From Terriglobia bacterium (GTDB lineage: Bacteria > Acidobacteriota > Terriglobia > JAIQFV01): a stretch of 64,000 bases of DNA. The stretch covers positions 1-64,000 of the forward strand of contig JAIQFY010000026.1 of assembly GCA_020072965.1 (NCBI GenBank). The letters are read 5' to 3'. The position numbers and the translations under genes were made by a program. Each line of letters starts with the position of its first letter. Position 1 is the stretch's first letter. The notes beneath the pieces were generated by a model. It was given only the letters and a program-made list of their open reading frames with translations. It searched no databases and was not told the origin of the DNA. Of this stretch, positions 36,274 to 46,136 are shown piece after piece.

Positions 36274-36331
36274 TTTCCGCCTCTCTTGACCGGTGGGTCA
36301 GGCAGAGGGCAGCCGGAAGGCGAGTTGACAA

Positions 36332-37534
36332 ATGAAGGTCGCGCTGGGAGTGACAGGGTGTATTGCTGCGTACAAGGCGGCGGAATTGCTCCGGCAGCTG
36401 CAGCAACGGCACCTCGAGGTGCAAGTCGTGATGACCCGTCATGCCCAGGAATTCATTGCACCTCTGACCTTTGCGGCCCTTTCCGGACAGAAGGTCATTA
36501 CGGAGATGTTCGATCGCTCCGGAACTGCTTCGTCCAACGTTGAATCGGCCATTGAACATATCGCCGTGGCCCAATCGATCGACCTGCTGCTGGTGGCGCC
36601 GGCGACGGCCGACATCCTGGGGAAATTCGCCCACGGGGTGGCCGATGACTTCCTTTCGACGCTCTATCTGGCCACGAAGGCCCCGGTCGTTATCGCTCCC
36701 GCAATGAATTGCGAGATGTGGGACCATCCTGCGGTCCGGGAAAATGTGGCCACCCTCCAGGCTCGCGGGGTGCGGGTGGTCGAGCCGGAGGAGGGTTATT
36801 TGGCGTGTGGGATGGTGGGACAGGGACGGCTCGCCGCAAATGATAAAATCCTCGAAGCCGTTTGCGAGACGCTGGGGTTAGTGGACGATTTCGTCGGCGA
36901 GACGATCCTTATCACCGCGGGACCGACCCAGGAGGATATTGATCCCGTCCGATACATCACCAATCGATCGTCGGGCAAAATGGGTTATGCGCTCGCTGAG
37001 GAAGCGTTGCGTCGGGGGGCGCAGGTGGTCCTGGTGAGCGGCCCTACCGCCCTCAAGCCTCCCTCGGGAGTGGAATTCGTCCCCGTGCGAACCGCTGCCG
37101 AAATGGGAGCGGCGGTCAAAAAACACTTTAAGAATTCGACAATTGTCATCAAGGCGGCGGCGGTCGCGGATATCCGACCCGCCCATCCGAGCGCTTCAAA
37201 GATCAAAAAGGAAAAACTCCCCGCCGCCATTGCCTTGGAACCGACCGAGGATATTCTGGCCTCCCTCGGCAGATCGAAGGATGGAAAATTTCTCGTCGGG
37301 TTCGCCGCCGAAACGGGCCTGACCCCGGAGGGGACACGGCAGAAACTGAAATCGAAAAACCTGGATCTTCTCGTCGCCAACGACTTGAACGAGGTAGGTG
37401 CCGGGTTCGACGTCGACACCAATCATGTTCAGTTGTTCCGCCTGGATGGTTCTGTAAGGGATGTTCCCCTGATGGCGAAGGCCAGAGTGGCCGGGAAGAT
37501 TCTCGACGAGATCAATCACTTGCGGAAACGATGA
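36332..37534 (+). CDS. coaBC: Bifunctional phosphopantothenoylcysteine decarboxylase / synthetase
   Basis: This 400-residue enzyme performs two coenzyme A steps: joining cysteine to 4-phosphopantothenate (CoaB) and decarboxylating the product (CoaC). The N-terminal flavoprotein half has the APAMNCEMW motif and the active-site cysteine in EEGYLACGMVGQGRL. The C-terminal half has the CoaB motif DPVRYITNRSSGKMG and the AAVADIRP segment. It follows rpoZ after 58 bases. Confidence 0.95.
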   Translation: MKVALGVTGCIAAYKAAELLRQLQQRHLEVQVVMTRHAQEFIAPLTFAALSGQKVITEMFDRSGTASSNVESAIEHIAVAQSIDLLLVAPATADILGKFAHGVADDFLSTLYLATKAPVVIAPAMNCEMWDHPAVRENVATLQARGVRVVEPEEGYLACGMVGQGRLAANDKILEAVCETLGLVDDFVGETILITAGPTQEDIDPVRYITNRSSGKMGYALAEEALRRGAQVVLVSGPTALKPPSGVEFVPVRTAAEMGAAVKKHFKNSTIVIKAAAVADIRPAHPSASKIKKEKLPAAIALEPTEDILASLGRSKDGKFLVGFAAETGLTPEGTRQKLKSKNLDLLVANDLNEVGAGFDVDTNHVQLFRLDGSVRDVPLMAKARVAGKILDEINHLRKR

Positions 37535-37582
37535 CAGGAGACGCTGCCCCGATTTAACCCGGGATCTGAATCTAATACTCCA

Positions 37583-38395
37583 TTGAGCCCATCGAAGTCC
37601 ATCAAAGAGATCCTCGAGTATTTCAGGGAGATCGGGGTCAGCGAACTCAGCGCCGACCGGATCCACAGGCATAGGGGCGATGTGACCCCGGACACTGACC
37701 CCCTTCGCGATACGAACCTGGTTCTACCACAAATTTCCCCTGATGTGCAGCCGACGTCCCCTGGGTTGTTGGCCAGCCCGGTTATCCCTCCTCAAACCCG
37801 TTCCTTGTTTTCACCTGTGCAACCCTCAAGCCGGGAAGAAACCCTCGAAGAAATCCGCTCCGACCTCGGCGACTGCCAGCGATGCAAGCTGGCGCCGCTG
37901 CGGAAGCATATTGTGTTTGGCACAGGACACCCTCGGGCCGCACTGATGTTTGTGGGAGAGGCGCCGGGAGCCGATGAAGATGAACAGGGACTGCCCTTCG
38001 TGGGACGCGCCGGCCAGCTGCTGACCCGGATCATTGAAGCGATCAGTCTCAAGCGCGAAGATGTATACATCTGCAATGTCATCAAGTGCCGGCCTCCGGA
38101 GAACCGCGCTCCCGAGCGGGATGAAATCGACTCCTGCGAGCCGTTTTTGAGACGGCAGATCGAATCGGTCAGGCCCAAGGTCATCGTGTGCCTGGGCTCC
38201 CCCGCCATGCAGACCTTACTCAAAATAAAGACCGGGATAACGCAGATTCGGGGTCAATGGTTGGATTACGACGGGATCAAGCTGATGGCGACCTTTCACC
38301 CCGCATACTGCTTGCGCTGGCCTGACAAAAAACGCGAAGTGTGGGAAGACATGAAGAAGGTGCGAGAGTATCTGAGATTTGTGAATGCCCTGTAG
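37583..38395 (+). CDS. Family 4 uracil-DNA glycosylase (4Fe-4S)
   Basis: The 270-residue enzyme removes uracil from DNA. Motif A is [20 protein letters not shown] and motif B is HPAYCLR near residue 239. The four iron-sulfur cysteines fit C98, C101, C169 and C185. The first 90 residues are a Pro-rich linker with an N-terminal helix, longer than minimal family members. TTG 37583 is the apparent start; no ATG gives a full protein. It lies 48 bases after coaBC on the same strand. Confidence 0.92.
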   Translation: MSPSKSIKEILEYFREIGVSELSADRIHRHRGDVTPDTDPLRDTNLVLPQISPDVQPTSPGLLASPVIPPQTRSLFSPVQPSSREETLEEIRSDLGDCQRCKLAPLRKHIVFGTGHPRAALMFVGEAPGADEDEQGLPFVGRAGQLLTRIIEAISLKREDVYICNVIKCRPPENRAPERDEIDSCEPFLRRQIESVRPKVIVCLGSPAMQTLLKIKTGITQIRGQWLDYDGIKLMATFHPAYCLRWPDKKREVWEDMKKVREYLRFVNAL

Positions 38396-38506
38396 ACACG
38401 CCTTGAAGGGGCGTCCGCGCTCCCCCGGCCCGACCTTGAGCTTCTGCCGGCCCACCTTACTGCATCTTGGCGGTTCGGCTTCATGTCTATTCCTATTTGA
38501 CTCAAA

Positions 38507-40681
38507 ATGAAATCGCGCGCAGACATCTACTTTCAATCCTCCGTGAATCTCCTTCTTGCGGTCGGCTTCTTCACCCTGGCGTCGACGGGCAAAGTGGACC
38601 TTCCCTCCATCCTGGGTTTTTCCCTGGCGTACGCGGCATATTTGTATCTCGGCTTGAAAGGACGAGCCCTCCTCTTCGAGGCCGATCGCGTGTCTTTCTT
38701 CTCCAAGGTCTACATCGCGGTTTTTCTTCTGGATATGTGGTGGCTTTCCAAGTCCTTTGTGGATGCCGCTATTCACCTCCTCATCTTCATTCAAATTCTG
38801 AAGTTTTTCTCCGAAAAGAAGGACAAGGATTATTTCTATTTGATTGGGATTGCCTTCATGGAATTGTTGGCTGCGGCCGCCATGACCATTAATGCATCAT
38901 TTTTCGTTGCTTTCCTTGTCTTTTTGACGCTGGTCATTTCTACCCTGACCAGCTTTGAAATCAAACGTTCCCAGCAAAGCCTGAGTACTTCGGCCCCTCA
39001 ACAACTCAAGGAGGGAAGCAACCACTCTGGGGCGGCCAACATGGGAACCCGTCGTTTGTACGGGGCCTTGGCCGCAGCCTCAGCGACACTGAGCATCGGA
39101 ATTGTCGCCACGGCAGTGTTTTTTTTCTTTGCTCTCCCTCGCGTCGGAGCAGGTTTTTTCAGCCGCTTGAACGCTCCCGTGCAGTCCCTGACGGGATTCT
39201 CCACCTCGGTTCAGTTTGGCGCGGTCGGCTCTTTGAAGAGGAATATGACAATCGTGATGCGGGTGCAGGTGGAGGGAGATCCCCGCCAGTTTGAAGGGGT
39301 CAAGTGGCGAGGCATCGCGTTAAACGGGTTCATGGGAAACTCCTGGCGCCGGACTTTTCAAATTGATTCGGGAAGGTTGCCACGGGATGCCGGCGGCAAT
39401 TATCAAGTTCTCCCGGAACAAATCCCTCCGCCCCACCGACTCGTCCGTTATCGGGTTCTCCTCGAACCCATCTCATCAGAGGTGATGTTTGCGGCAGCTC
39501 GGGCCCGGGCCATCCAGACCCAGGCCCAGGTGCGGGTGGACAAGGGCGATTCATTTACGACGACGTACCATCCATATTCCCGAATTCGTTATGACGTCGT
39601 CTCAGATATTGGTTCCCCTCCGGCTTCAACCCTCCGCAATACGGGTACGGAATATCCCCCGGAATTTGTGCAGGATTACCTGGATCTCCCTGCGGTCGAC
39701 ACCCGGATTTCTGAATTGGCCATGAAAATTACACGGGCGGACACGAACAGCTACGATCGCGCTCGGAGTGTGGAGCGTTACTTAAGGGAGAATTTTGGAT
39801 ACACCCTGGATTTGCCTGCGGTGCAGGAACAAGACCCGATCGCTCAATTCTTGTTCGAGACCCGTCGGGGGCACTGTGAGTACTTTGCGACTTCAATGGC
39901 GATCCTGTTGCGGACCCTTGGAATCCCCTCTCGCGTCATCAATGGCTTTCAAACCGGCGAGTACAATGCAGTCGGAAAGGATTTTATTGTTCGTCAGGCG
40001 GATGCGCACAGTTGGGTCGAGGTGTTCTTCCCAGGATATGGCTGGGTGGCGTTCGATCCTACCCCCGCGGTGGCGCCGCCCAAACAGTCTGCTGCCTGGA
40101 TCACCTTGAATCATTATCTCGATGCCTTGGAATTGTTCTGGATCAATTGGATCGTGGGGTATGACGCCTTTCGTCAGGTCACTCTGTTTCAGGGTCTCCA
40201 GCGCAGGACCCTCTTATTCAAAAACGGCATGGAACAATCGTGGTCAGCTTGGACCACCGCCGCCACGAATTATCTGCAGAAGACCTTTTTCTCGGCTCAA
40301 TCATTTCCCGGACAACCGGGCTTCTGGGCCCATCGGGAACAAGAATTTCTCTGGGGAGGAGGGGGCCTGCTGGCCCTTCTCGGGTCATGGGGGCTGTGGC
40401 GACTGGTCTGCCGTCGCCGGCTGGTGCGTTCGCCTCACCCCCATCTGGTCACGGAAACTTTTTCTCAGTGGTTACGGACTCTCGCGCGGCACGGGTTCCA
40501 TCGCCGCCCATGCCAGACCCCCCTGGAATTTTCGCAGTCAATCAATGACGCACAGATTCGTGCGGCGGCGATAGAAATCGCCACGCTCTACAATGCTCTA
40601 CGGTATGACCCGTCCCGCCTGAACGCTCAAACGTACCTTTCTTTTAGGACGAGACTCCATTTCGAAATTAGCAACCTGTGA
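38507..40681 (+). CDS. TgpA-like membrane transglutaminase (DUF3488 plus transglutaminase core)
   Basis: The 724-residue protein has a multi-helix N-terminal DUF3488 membrane region (about 1-210), a periplasmic transglutaminase-like domain and a further membrane helix near residue 620. The catalytic triad is visible: Cys in RRGHCEYFATSM, His in DAHSWVEVFF and Asp in AFDPTPA. The C-terminal helical tail (DUF4129-like) follows the last helix. Such proteins usually stand with MoxR and DUF58 genes; neither is adjacent here. The physiological substrate is unknown. Confidence 0.9.
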   Translation: MKSRADIYFQSSVNLLLAVGFFTLASTGKVDLPSILGFSLAYAAYLYLGLKGRALLFEADRVSFFSKVYIAVFLLDMWWLSKSFVDAAIHLLIFIQILKFFSEKKDKDYFYLIGIAFMELLAAAAMTINASFFVAFLVFLTLVISTLTSFEIKRSQQSLSTSAPQQLKEGSNHSGAANMGTRRLYGALAAASATLSIGIVATAVFFFFALPRVGAGFFSRLNAPVQSLTGFSTSVQFGAVGSLKRNMTIVMRVQVEGDPRQFEGVKWRGIALNGFMGNSWRRTFQIDSGRLPRDAGGNYQVLPEQIPPPHRLVRYRVLLEPISSEVMFAAARARAIQTQAQVRVDKGDSFTTTYHPYSRIRYDVVSDIGSPPASTLRNTGTEYPPEFVQDYLDLPAVDTRISELAMKITRADTNSYDRARSVERYLRENFGYTLDLPAVQEQDPIAQFLFETRRGHCEYFATSMAILLRTLGIPSRVINGFQTGEYNAVGKDFIVRQADAHSWVEVFFPGYGWVAFDPTPAVAPPKQSAAWITLNHYLDALELFWINWIVGYDAFRQVTLFQGLQRRTLLFKNGMEQSWSAWTTAATNYLQKTFFSAQSFPGQPGFWAHREQEFLWGGGGLLALLGSWGLWRLVCRRRLVRSPHPHLVTETFSQWLRTLARHGFHRRPCQTPLEFSQSINDAQIRAAAIEIATLYNALRYDPSRLNAQTYLSFRTRLHFEISNL

Positions 40682-40753
40682 AAGGCAGGATCCGAAAAAC
40701 TTGATACAATGTATGCAGCCCGTCGATTCTTTCGGGCGGTAGGGGGAGGATTC

Positions 40754-41701
40754 ATGGCTTGGACTGGGATCTTGATGGTGATGCTGATGATTCTGTGGTT
40801 CGCGCTCCGTTATGCGCGGATGGAGAAAAAAAGGCCTTGGCCGATTTATGGCCTTCTGGGCCTCCTCGTCATTCTTGCGGCGGAGGGACTGCTTTGGATG
40901 AAAGTGTATTTTGTCGTCCATTACTTCACCCCGCTGGTGTGGTCGGGTTATATCCTGGTGGCGGATGCGGCAGTGTATCGGCTGACGTCTCGCTCCCGCC
41001 TCCATGACTCCCCGGGAAATTTCTTGTGGCTGGCGCTGTGGTCGATCCCGCTCTGGCTGGTGTTTGAAGCCTACAATCTCCACCTCAGGAACTGGTCCTA
41101 CTTGAATCTTCCTCAGGATATGTTTCTGAGATATGTTGGATACGGCTGGGCCTTCGCAACCATCTGGCCGGCGCTGTTTGAGACGACAGATCTGCTGAAT
41201 GCCCTCGAGATTTTCGAACCTTCCCCGGAAGCTGGTTCTGCCGTCCCCTCCAGCCGCCTCCTGGTCGGCAGTCTCCTAATTGGATGGGCCATGCTGGTCT
41301 TTCCTTTGATGGTTCCACAACCGGCGGCTTCGTACCTTTTTGGCTCTGTTTGGCTGGGGATGATTTTTGCCTTGGACCCAATCAACTATTGGCTGGGCCG
41401 GCGATCGCTGTGGCGAGAGTGGTTGAGAGGCCACCGGCGGGAGATCTACTCCATGCTGCTGGCAGGCTTGTTCTGCGGTTTTCTGTGGGAATTCTGGAAT
41501 TATTGGGCGATTGCCCGATGGAGGTACGTCTTCCCAATCATGCAGGGGGCGAAGATCTTTGAAATGCCGCTTGCGGGATATCTTGGATTTCCGCCATTTT
41601 GCGTCGAGTGTTTCGTGATGTTTGAATTCGTCAACTTCCGGGCCGGGAAATCGCGAGAAAAAAAGACCTCCCTGATGCAGTCGTACTTCGTTGATTCATA
41701 G
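40754..41701 (+). CDS. Multi-pass membrane protein of unknown function
   Basis: I place the start at ATG 40754, where GGGGAGG lies just upstream; an ATG 45 bases earlier lacks this. The 315-residue product has about eight hydrophobic helices, with Trp-rich segments such as LWEFWNYWAIARWRYVFP near the C-terminus and a charged cytoplasmic tail. It shares an orientation with the preceding TgpA-like gene after about 70 bases. No family is recognised with confidence; transport or lipid modification is possible. Confidence 0.75.
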   Translation: MAWTGILMVMLMILWFALRYARMEKKRPWPIYGLLGLLVILAAEGLLWMKVYFVVHYFTPLVWSGYILVADAAVYRLTSRSRLHDSPGNFLWLALWSIPLWLVFEAYNLHLRNWSYLNLPQDMFLRYVGYGWAFATIWPALFETTDLLNALEIFEPSPEAGSAVPSSRLLVGSLLIGWAMLVFPLMVPQPAASYLFGSVWLGMIFALDPINYWLGRRSLWREWLRGHRREIYSMLLAGLFCGFLWEFWNYWAIARWRYVFPIMQGAKIFEMPLAGYLGFPPFCVECFVMFEFVNFRAGKSREKKTSLMQSYFVDS

Positions 41702-41765
41702 GACCAGCGCAGAAGATGATGGGTGCAATTCTCCGCCCACAGGTAATCCATTGGAGGTGTCCCTC

Positions 41766-41803
41766 TTCTGAACTCTGACTTCAGACATCCGACTTCTGAC
41801 TTC
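41766..41803. repeat. Degenerate TCTGACTTC repeats
   Basis: TCTGACTTC occurs at 41774-41782 and 41795-41803 with related GACTTC copies between. It is a short low-complexity intergenic repeat of the same general style as the array at 34218. Confidence 0.45.
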
Positions 41804-41897
41804 ACTTGCCTGGCCAGCATCGTCTCCAAGAGTTGAACTATTTCTGCACAGATTAGGCTTGTTAGAATCTAGTGGCCCCGCAACGCGATCCTGCTTG

Positions 41898-42950
41898 ATG
41901 CGAAGAAAACTTTTTGTCAGTATTTATTTGGTCCTGCTCGGGATTCTTGGCATATCCTTCCTCCTCCCTTCAAAGATCGTCATCGAACCGGATCGAATTG
42001 ATCTTCCGGCGGACGGTATTTCCCGGACTCCTGTTCGCCTTCAGGTGCAGATGCCGGTCGTGCGCCGAATATTTTTCCCCCATCCGAAGATCACGACTCA
42101 AGTCATCCAAGGCGCTGATTTCGTCAACCTGTTTCCAACCGACGAGGTCCGGTTGAGAGATCACGGGGTCTCCTACTTCGTCAAGTCCAGGGCCGCCGAA
42201 GGAGAAGCGGTGATCCGCTTTAAAGTGCACAACACGCCGGCCGGAGAATTGCGTGTGTTCACCCATACCGTTAACAGCGATTCGAACCAGGATGGGTTCC
42301 CGGACTCCTTCCAGCTCACCTCCTTCACCGACCGGGAGAATTTTCGTCACGCTTTCGCTTTCATCGCGGACCTCCAAGTGAGTCGGACGAGCCCGGAATG
42401 GCCGGTGGGAGAACATCATGCGGCGGGACTTGTATGCTTTGCCGTACGGGAAGCATTGCGCGGGCACTCGGAGACATGGCAGAGACGATTCGGCGCATCC
42501 ATGGCGGTCCCGTCGGTCGAGAAATACAGTTTTCCGATGACTCCCTTGGGCGAAAAGATCTTTCGGACGCAAGGGGGGGCTTACCTTCCCACAGACCTGG
42601 CGAATGGGTTCTTCTCCGATTGTGTCAACGTGGCCACGATGAGGGAATTCAATGTCACCTTCACGGGGAGAGACCGGAGCCGCGCCCAGAAAGGTGATCT
42701 GCTTTTCTTTTCAATACCCGGGGCCCTGAATTTCCCTGATCTGGTCATGATATTTCTGAAGGACAGCTCTATCCAGTCTTCGGGATATCAGGACAACGTG
42801 GTGTATTACCGGGAGAGTGCCCAGGCGGGGGAGGGAACGGTGATAGAATCGCGACTGGGCTTGCTCGAGCGGGATCCTGATCCGCGCCTGCGGCCAATTG
42901 AGTCGAATAAATTCTTTTTGGGATTCTTTCGGCTAAAGGTCCTCTATTAG
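41898..42950 (+). CDS. DUF1175-family exported protein
   Basis: From ATG 41898 the protein is 350 residues. An N-terminal membrane helix (LFVSIYLVLLGILGISFLL) anchors or exports it, a beta-rich domain follows, then the DUF1175 region beginning at SDSNQDGFPDSFQLTS and including DCVNVATMREF and GDLLFFS. The DGFPDS phrase may be a calcium-binding loop. In other bacteria DUF1175 proteins (YfaT) sit near alpha-2-macroglobulin-like genes; none is here. The function is unknown. The ribosome-binding site is poor. Confidence 0.75.
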   Translation: MRRKLFVSIYLVLLGILGISFLLPSKIVIEPDRIDLPADGISRTPVRLQVQMPVVRRIFFPHPKITTQVIQGADFVNLFPTDEVRLRDHGVSYFVKSRAAEGEAVIRFKVHNTPAGELRVFTHTVNSDSNQDGFPDSFQLTSFTDRENFRHAFAFIADLQVSRTSPEWPVGEHHAAGLVCFAVREALRGHSETWQRRFGASMAVPSVEKYSFPMTPLGEKIFRTQGGAYLPTDLANGFFSDCVNVATMREFNVTFTGRDRSRAQKGDLLFFSIPGALNFPDLVMIFLKDSSIQSSGYQDNVVYYRESAQAGEGTVIESRLGLLERDPDPRLRPIESNKFFLGFFRLKVLY

Positions 42951-42995
42951 AGGCTCACTTTTGAGATTGGGCACCACCGAGCCGCTGAGTTCTTA

Positions 42996-44084
42996 TTACA
43001 TAACTACTGCGGGAACACTAGGTTGTTTGAAGTTCGAAATGCTGATTTGTGCGGCGAGTTGCTCGGCCACTCGCGTAAAGACTTTCGAAAGGTCAGACTC
43101 GGGTTGCGCGATCGTGATGGGCAATCCCGTGTCGCCGCCCTCACGAATCGAAACGTCCAGAGGGATTTCGCCCAGAAATGGCACGTCAAATTTCTCGCTA
43201 GCTTTCCTGGCTCCGCCGTGTGAAAAAATGTCACTCCGGTGATGACATTGGGGACAGAGAAAGTAGCTCATGTTCTCCACCACCCCCAGGATGTCCACCT
43301 TCATCTGCTTAAACATCATAATCGCCTTGCGGGCGTCCTGGAGCGCCACATCCTGCGGCGTGGACACCACAACTGCGCCGGTCAGGGGCACCGACTGCAC
43401 CAACGTCAGTTGAACGTCGCCCGTTCCCGGCGGCAAATCCACCATAAGATAATCGAGTTCTCCCCAGCTCACCTGATTGAGGAACTGCTGGATCGCACTG
43501 TGGAGCATGGGCCCGCGCCAGATGACCGGCGTATCGCCGCGGTTGAAGAACCCCATGGAAATGACCTTCAATCCATGTTTGATGACCGGAACGACGCGCT
43601 CGTTTTGAACGATGGGCTGCTCCGTGATTCCCAGCATCAATGGGATGTTGGGGCCATAGATATCACCATCCATCAAGCCCACCCGGGCGCCCATCTTGGC
43701 CAACGAAATGGCGAGATTGGCAGCGACCGTGGATTTTCCAACACCGCCTTTGCCACTCCCCACGACAAGGATGTTGCTGATGCCTGCAATGGCCCGCTTT
43801 TCAGGGATGCCCTGCGTGGCCACCACTTTGGCATCCATTTGGACATTGACCTGGGTAACTCCCGGGAGGGCGGACACCACGGCCTTCGCCTCGTCCCGCA
43901 TTTTGTCGCGGACTGGACAAGCGGGGGTCGTGAGCACGATCTTGAACGCCACCTGTCCACCGCAGATCTTGAGTTCTTGAACGAATCCGAGAGTGACAAT
44001 ATCGCGGTGCAGATCCGGATCAGTGATCGTCTTCAGCGCATTGAGGACCGCTGATTCAGTGACTTGGGTACTCTGGTCTTCCAT
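42996..44084 (-). CDS. apbC: Iron-sulfur cluster carrier protein Mrp/ApbC
   Basis: This 362-residue P-loop ATPase carries and transfers 4Fe-4S clusters. The N-terminal MIP18-like domain (about 1-95) is followed by the deviant Walker A GSGKGGVGKST, the motif DLPPGTGD, and a CxxC (FLCPQC) near residue 275 that binds the bridging cluster. ATG 44084 has GGGAG at a good distance. It is convergent with the preceding DUF1175 gene. Confidence 0.94.
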   Translation of the reverse strand: MEDQSTQVTESAVLNALKTITDPDLHRDIVTLGFVQELKICGGQVAFKIVLTTPACPVRDKMRDEAKAVVSALPGVTQVNVQMDAKVVATQGIPEKRAIAGISNILVVGSGKGGVGKSTVAANLAISLAKMGARVGLMDGDIYGPNIPLMLGITEQPIVQNERVVPVIKHGLKVISMGFFNRGDTPVIWRGPMLHSAIQQFLNQVSWGELDYLMVDLPPGTGDVQLTLVQSVPLTGAVVVSTPQDVALQDARKAIMMFKQMKVDILGVVENMSYFLCPQCHHRSDIFSHGGARKASEKFDVPFLGEIPLDVSIREGGDTGLPITIAQPESDLSKVFTRVAEQLAAQISISNFKQPSVPAVVM

Positions 44085-44534
44085 GGCAACTCCCTATGGG
44101 TCGATACACAAGGTTTAAGCGCAACCTTGATTTTCCCTGCTGGCGATTGAGGTGTGGTGAAATAAATGCCATTTTAATGTAGTTTCCACGGGAATGCAAT
44201 TGCCCGCCGTGAGTTTTCTTACAGGGAGCATGAATCCAACAACTGGGCTCGAGGGAGCACAAATGGCACACCGGGTAGTTTCTGCCCAACAGGATTGCCA
44301 CACAGTCGGCCGCATGCTCGCGCGTGGATCATACAAAATCCCTGGCCAGAGGGCAGAAAATTGGGGGATTGATTTTCAGGGGATCAATTTCTCCTTTCTA
44401 CTGAGGATGAGAGAATATAGTGACCGGAAAGAGTCCGAATCGCGGAATCATTGGGCCTCGCGGCTCTGCCGCTCATTATTGTGGAAAGGCTCGGCCTTTC
44501 CAGCTGACCCAAAGCTATTGATCCCCTCTTGAGC
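44085..44534. other. 450-bp intergenic region, no gene seen
   Basis: This precedes the repeat-rich accessory segment and should contain the apbC promoter. No coding region, hairpin or familiar promoter was picked out. Confidence 0.45.
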
Positions 44535-44579
44535 CGCTAAAGCCCGCCGTCCCGCCTCGCGGGACGGCGGGCTTTAGCG
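44535..44579. repeat. Perfect 21-bp inverted repeat with 3-nt loop
   Basis: The arm CGCTAAAGCCCGCCGTCCCGC at 44535-44555, read here without its outermost base as GCTAAAGCCCGCCGTCCCGC, is matched exactly by its reverse complement up to 44579, around CTC. It has no T-run on either side. It heads a series of hairpins and looks like a mobile palindrome rather than a terminator. Confidence 0.75.
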
Positions 44580-44610
44580 ATGCAAGGAAAAAAGAAAAAG
44601 AAGGCTCGCC

Positions 44611-44646
44611 ACGGTAAGCCACAGGCTTACCGTCCCGCAAAGCGGG
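44611..44646. repeat. Two adjacent hairpins
   Basis: ACGGTAAGCC/GGCTTACCGT (44611-44633) has a 10-bp perfect stem, and CCCGC/GCGGG (44634-44646) follows directly with an AAA loop. They belong to the same hairpin-rich stretch. Confidence 0.6.
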
Positions 44647-44916
44647 AAGCAGCAGAGCAGCACAGCGTGCCCGAACTCCTCCAAGAGTGTCACTATATTT
44701 GATCATCATCAATGATTGGAGTGCTGCGATGCCCGTGTCCCTCGCTGCGCCTCTAATTTTTTGGCGCTTCCGGAAATGGTGTGCGTAAAATGCGAACCCA
44801 CCACCGCGGGTTCGAGGAGCAAGCACCGAGAACCCCGAGCCCGTACGTATTCAATTCTCAACACCCCGGGTGACTGGTCCGCAGCGCCCCTGCCCTGAAA
44901 GGGCAACCTTCAACAG

Positions 44917-45215
44917 CCCAGGGCAGCGCCCCATAAGCGTTAACCTACGACCGGAGTAATGAGCGGTCCATAATCCCTCCGGCGGAAGCCGGGGGATGGT
45001 TCAGGTACAGCCTACGGCAGCGATCCCATTTTCATTATCTCCCCCCCATCCCGCGAAGCGGGATGGGGGGGCTGGAGTTTATTTTTGGAGCCTGTGTTTG
45101 TGGGTTGTACTTGAACTTTCCCCCAGCTTCCGCTGAGGGGATTCGACAGAACCGTCCTCCTCCCCCTTTAAAATCAATCCTCTTTAGGTTAACGCGTATG
45201 GGGCAGCGCCCTGGG
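44917..45215. mobile_element. MITE-like segment bounded by 30-bp inverted repeats
   Basis: The 30 bases at 44917-44946 and those at 45186-45215 are reverse complements at 26 of 30 positions (outer core CCCAGGGC, inner core GCGTTAACCT). The enclosed 240 bases are non-coding and include the hairpin at 45041-45071. Size and structure suit a miniature inverted-repeat element, but no flanking target duplication was established. Confidence 0.45.
45041..45071. repeat. 14-bp perfect hairpin inside the MITE-like segment
   Basis: CCCCCCCATCCCGC and its exact reverse complement enclose a GAA loop. The C-run/G-run arms make a very stable stem. The CATCCCGC core recalls the 182-201 palindrome at the window start. 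Confidence 0.6.
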
Positions 45216-45425
45216 GCGACACCTCGCAGGGGCCCCCAAACCCTGTAAGGGTTTTCTACAGGCGCAATTTCGGGACGGCCCTGCGAGGGCCCGGGACGCT
45301 CAACATGGCCGATCGCCGATGCGTTGTCCCTGGCGGAGACTGGGTTGACGGGCTCCCCTGTGACGTGATTTCGGAGAACAACGCCGTCCCACAGATACCC
45401 TTCATCCTATCCGACCCCGTGCGTC

Positions 45426-45758
45426 TTATTTCGTTTTTCTGCGCGGCCGCGTTGAATAGCCGGTTTTACTAGATTCCTTGATCAAGCGCACCTGGAGTTT
45501 GTACCCGAGCGCTGCGGCGTAGCGCTGGAGGGTTGCGATGGACGGGGAATGTCTTGCCTCGGCCGATTCGAGACGGGACACGGCGGATTGGGTGGTGCCG
45601 ATTCGAGTGGCGACCTCCGCTTGACTGAGGCCGGCTTCTGCTCGGGCCTTCAGAATGTCGTCCAGAAATGCAAATTCGTCGGCCAAGCGATCATATTCGC
45701 GACGAACCTTGGGGCGCGCCAGCGCCCGCCTTTTGAAATCTTTAAAACTTTTCCGCAT
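45426..45758 (-). CDS. higA: HigA-type antitoxin, XRE-family helix-turn-helix
   Basis: The 110-residue protein has an N-terminal helix and a central XRE domain (LSQAEVATRIGTTQSAVSRLE), followed by the family's LQRYAAALGYKLQVRL strand. It should bind both its own promoter and the HigB toxin. ATG 45758 has AGAGG close upstream and overlaps the end of the toxin gene by 17 bases, the normal toxin-first HigBA order. The toxin partner is interrupted, so this antitoxin may be an orphan. Confidence 0.88.
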   Translation of the reverse strand: MRKSFKDFKRRALARPKVRREYDRLADEFAFLDDILKARAEAGLSQAEVATRIGTTQSAVSRLESAEARHSPSIATLQRYAAALGYKLQVRLIKESSKTGYSTRPRRKTK

Positions 45759-46077
45759 CGGTCACCTCTTTCATCCGCTTTCGGGCGATATTCAGTTCTC
45801 TCTTAGGAATTTTCTCCGACTTCTTCGTGAACTGATGAAGCATCACAATCCGACGGCCCACCAGCGTGCAATACAAGACCCGCGCAATGCCTTCGGCGGC
45901 CTTGAGACGAAGCTCGAAAAGCCCCCCGCCCAGAGCTCGGGTGTGAGGCATCCCCAGATCAGGCCCATAGATCTCCATCCGTTCCGCCTACCGCAGGAAT
46001 CGGGCGACAAACCCGGTCGGCAATTGGAGTATCTCATCCTGAAGTGCAGCACGATGGAATGTGATTTGCCAGTTCAC
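45742..46077 (-). pseudogene. higB: HigB/RelE-type toxin interrupted by an in-frame amber codon
   Basis: Reading from GTG 46077 gives MNWQITFHRAALQDEILQL and then PTGFVARFLR, a stop TAG at 45988-45990 (codon 30), and without any frame change AERMEIYGPDLGMPHTR to KEVTDAEKF at 45742. The joined 110-residue product is a complete phage Gp49-like/HigB toxin, which in related proteins tends to have Gln at that spot (CAG to TAG is one change). A shorter in-frame start after the stop (45978) would lack the N-terminal helices. Inactivation would leave the antitoxin unneeded. Confidence 0.8.
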
Positions 46078-46136
46078 CGGAAGAGCATAGCAAATATGCT
46101 ATATACGAACAAGAGGATTGCTGGTGCCTGATTGTT

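Noticed and set aside
44535-44579. Rho-independent terminator
   Set aside because: The 21-bp stem has no T-run on either side and lies 450 bases from the nearest gene start, so a repeat is the better reading.
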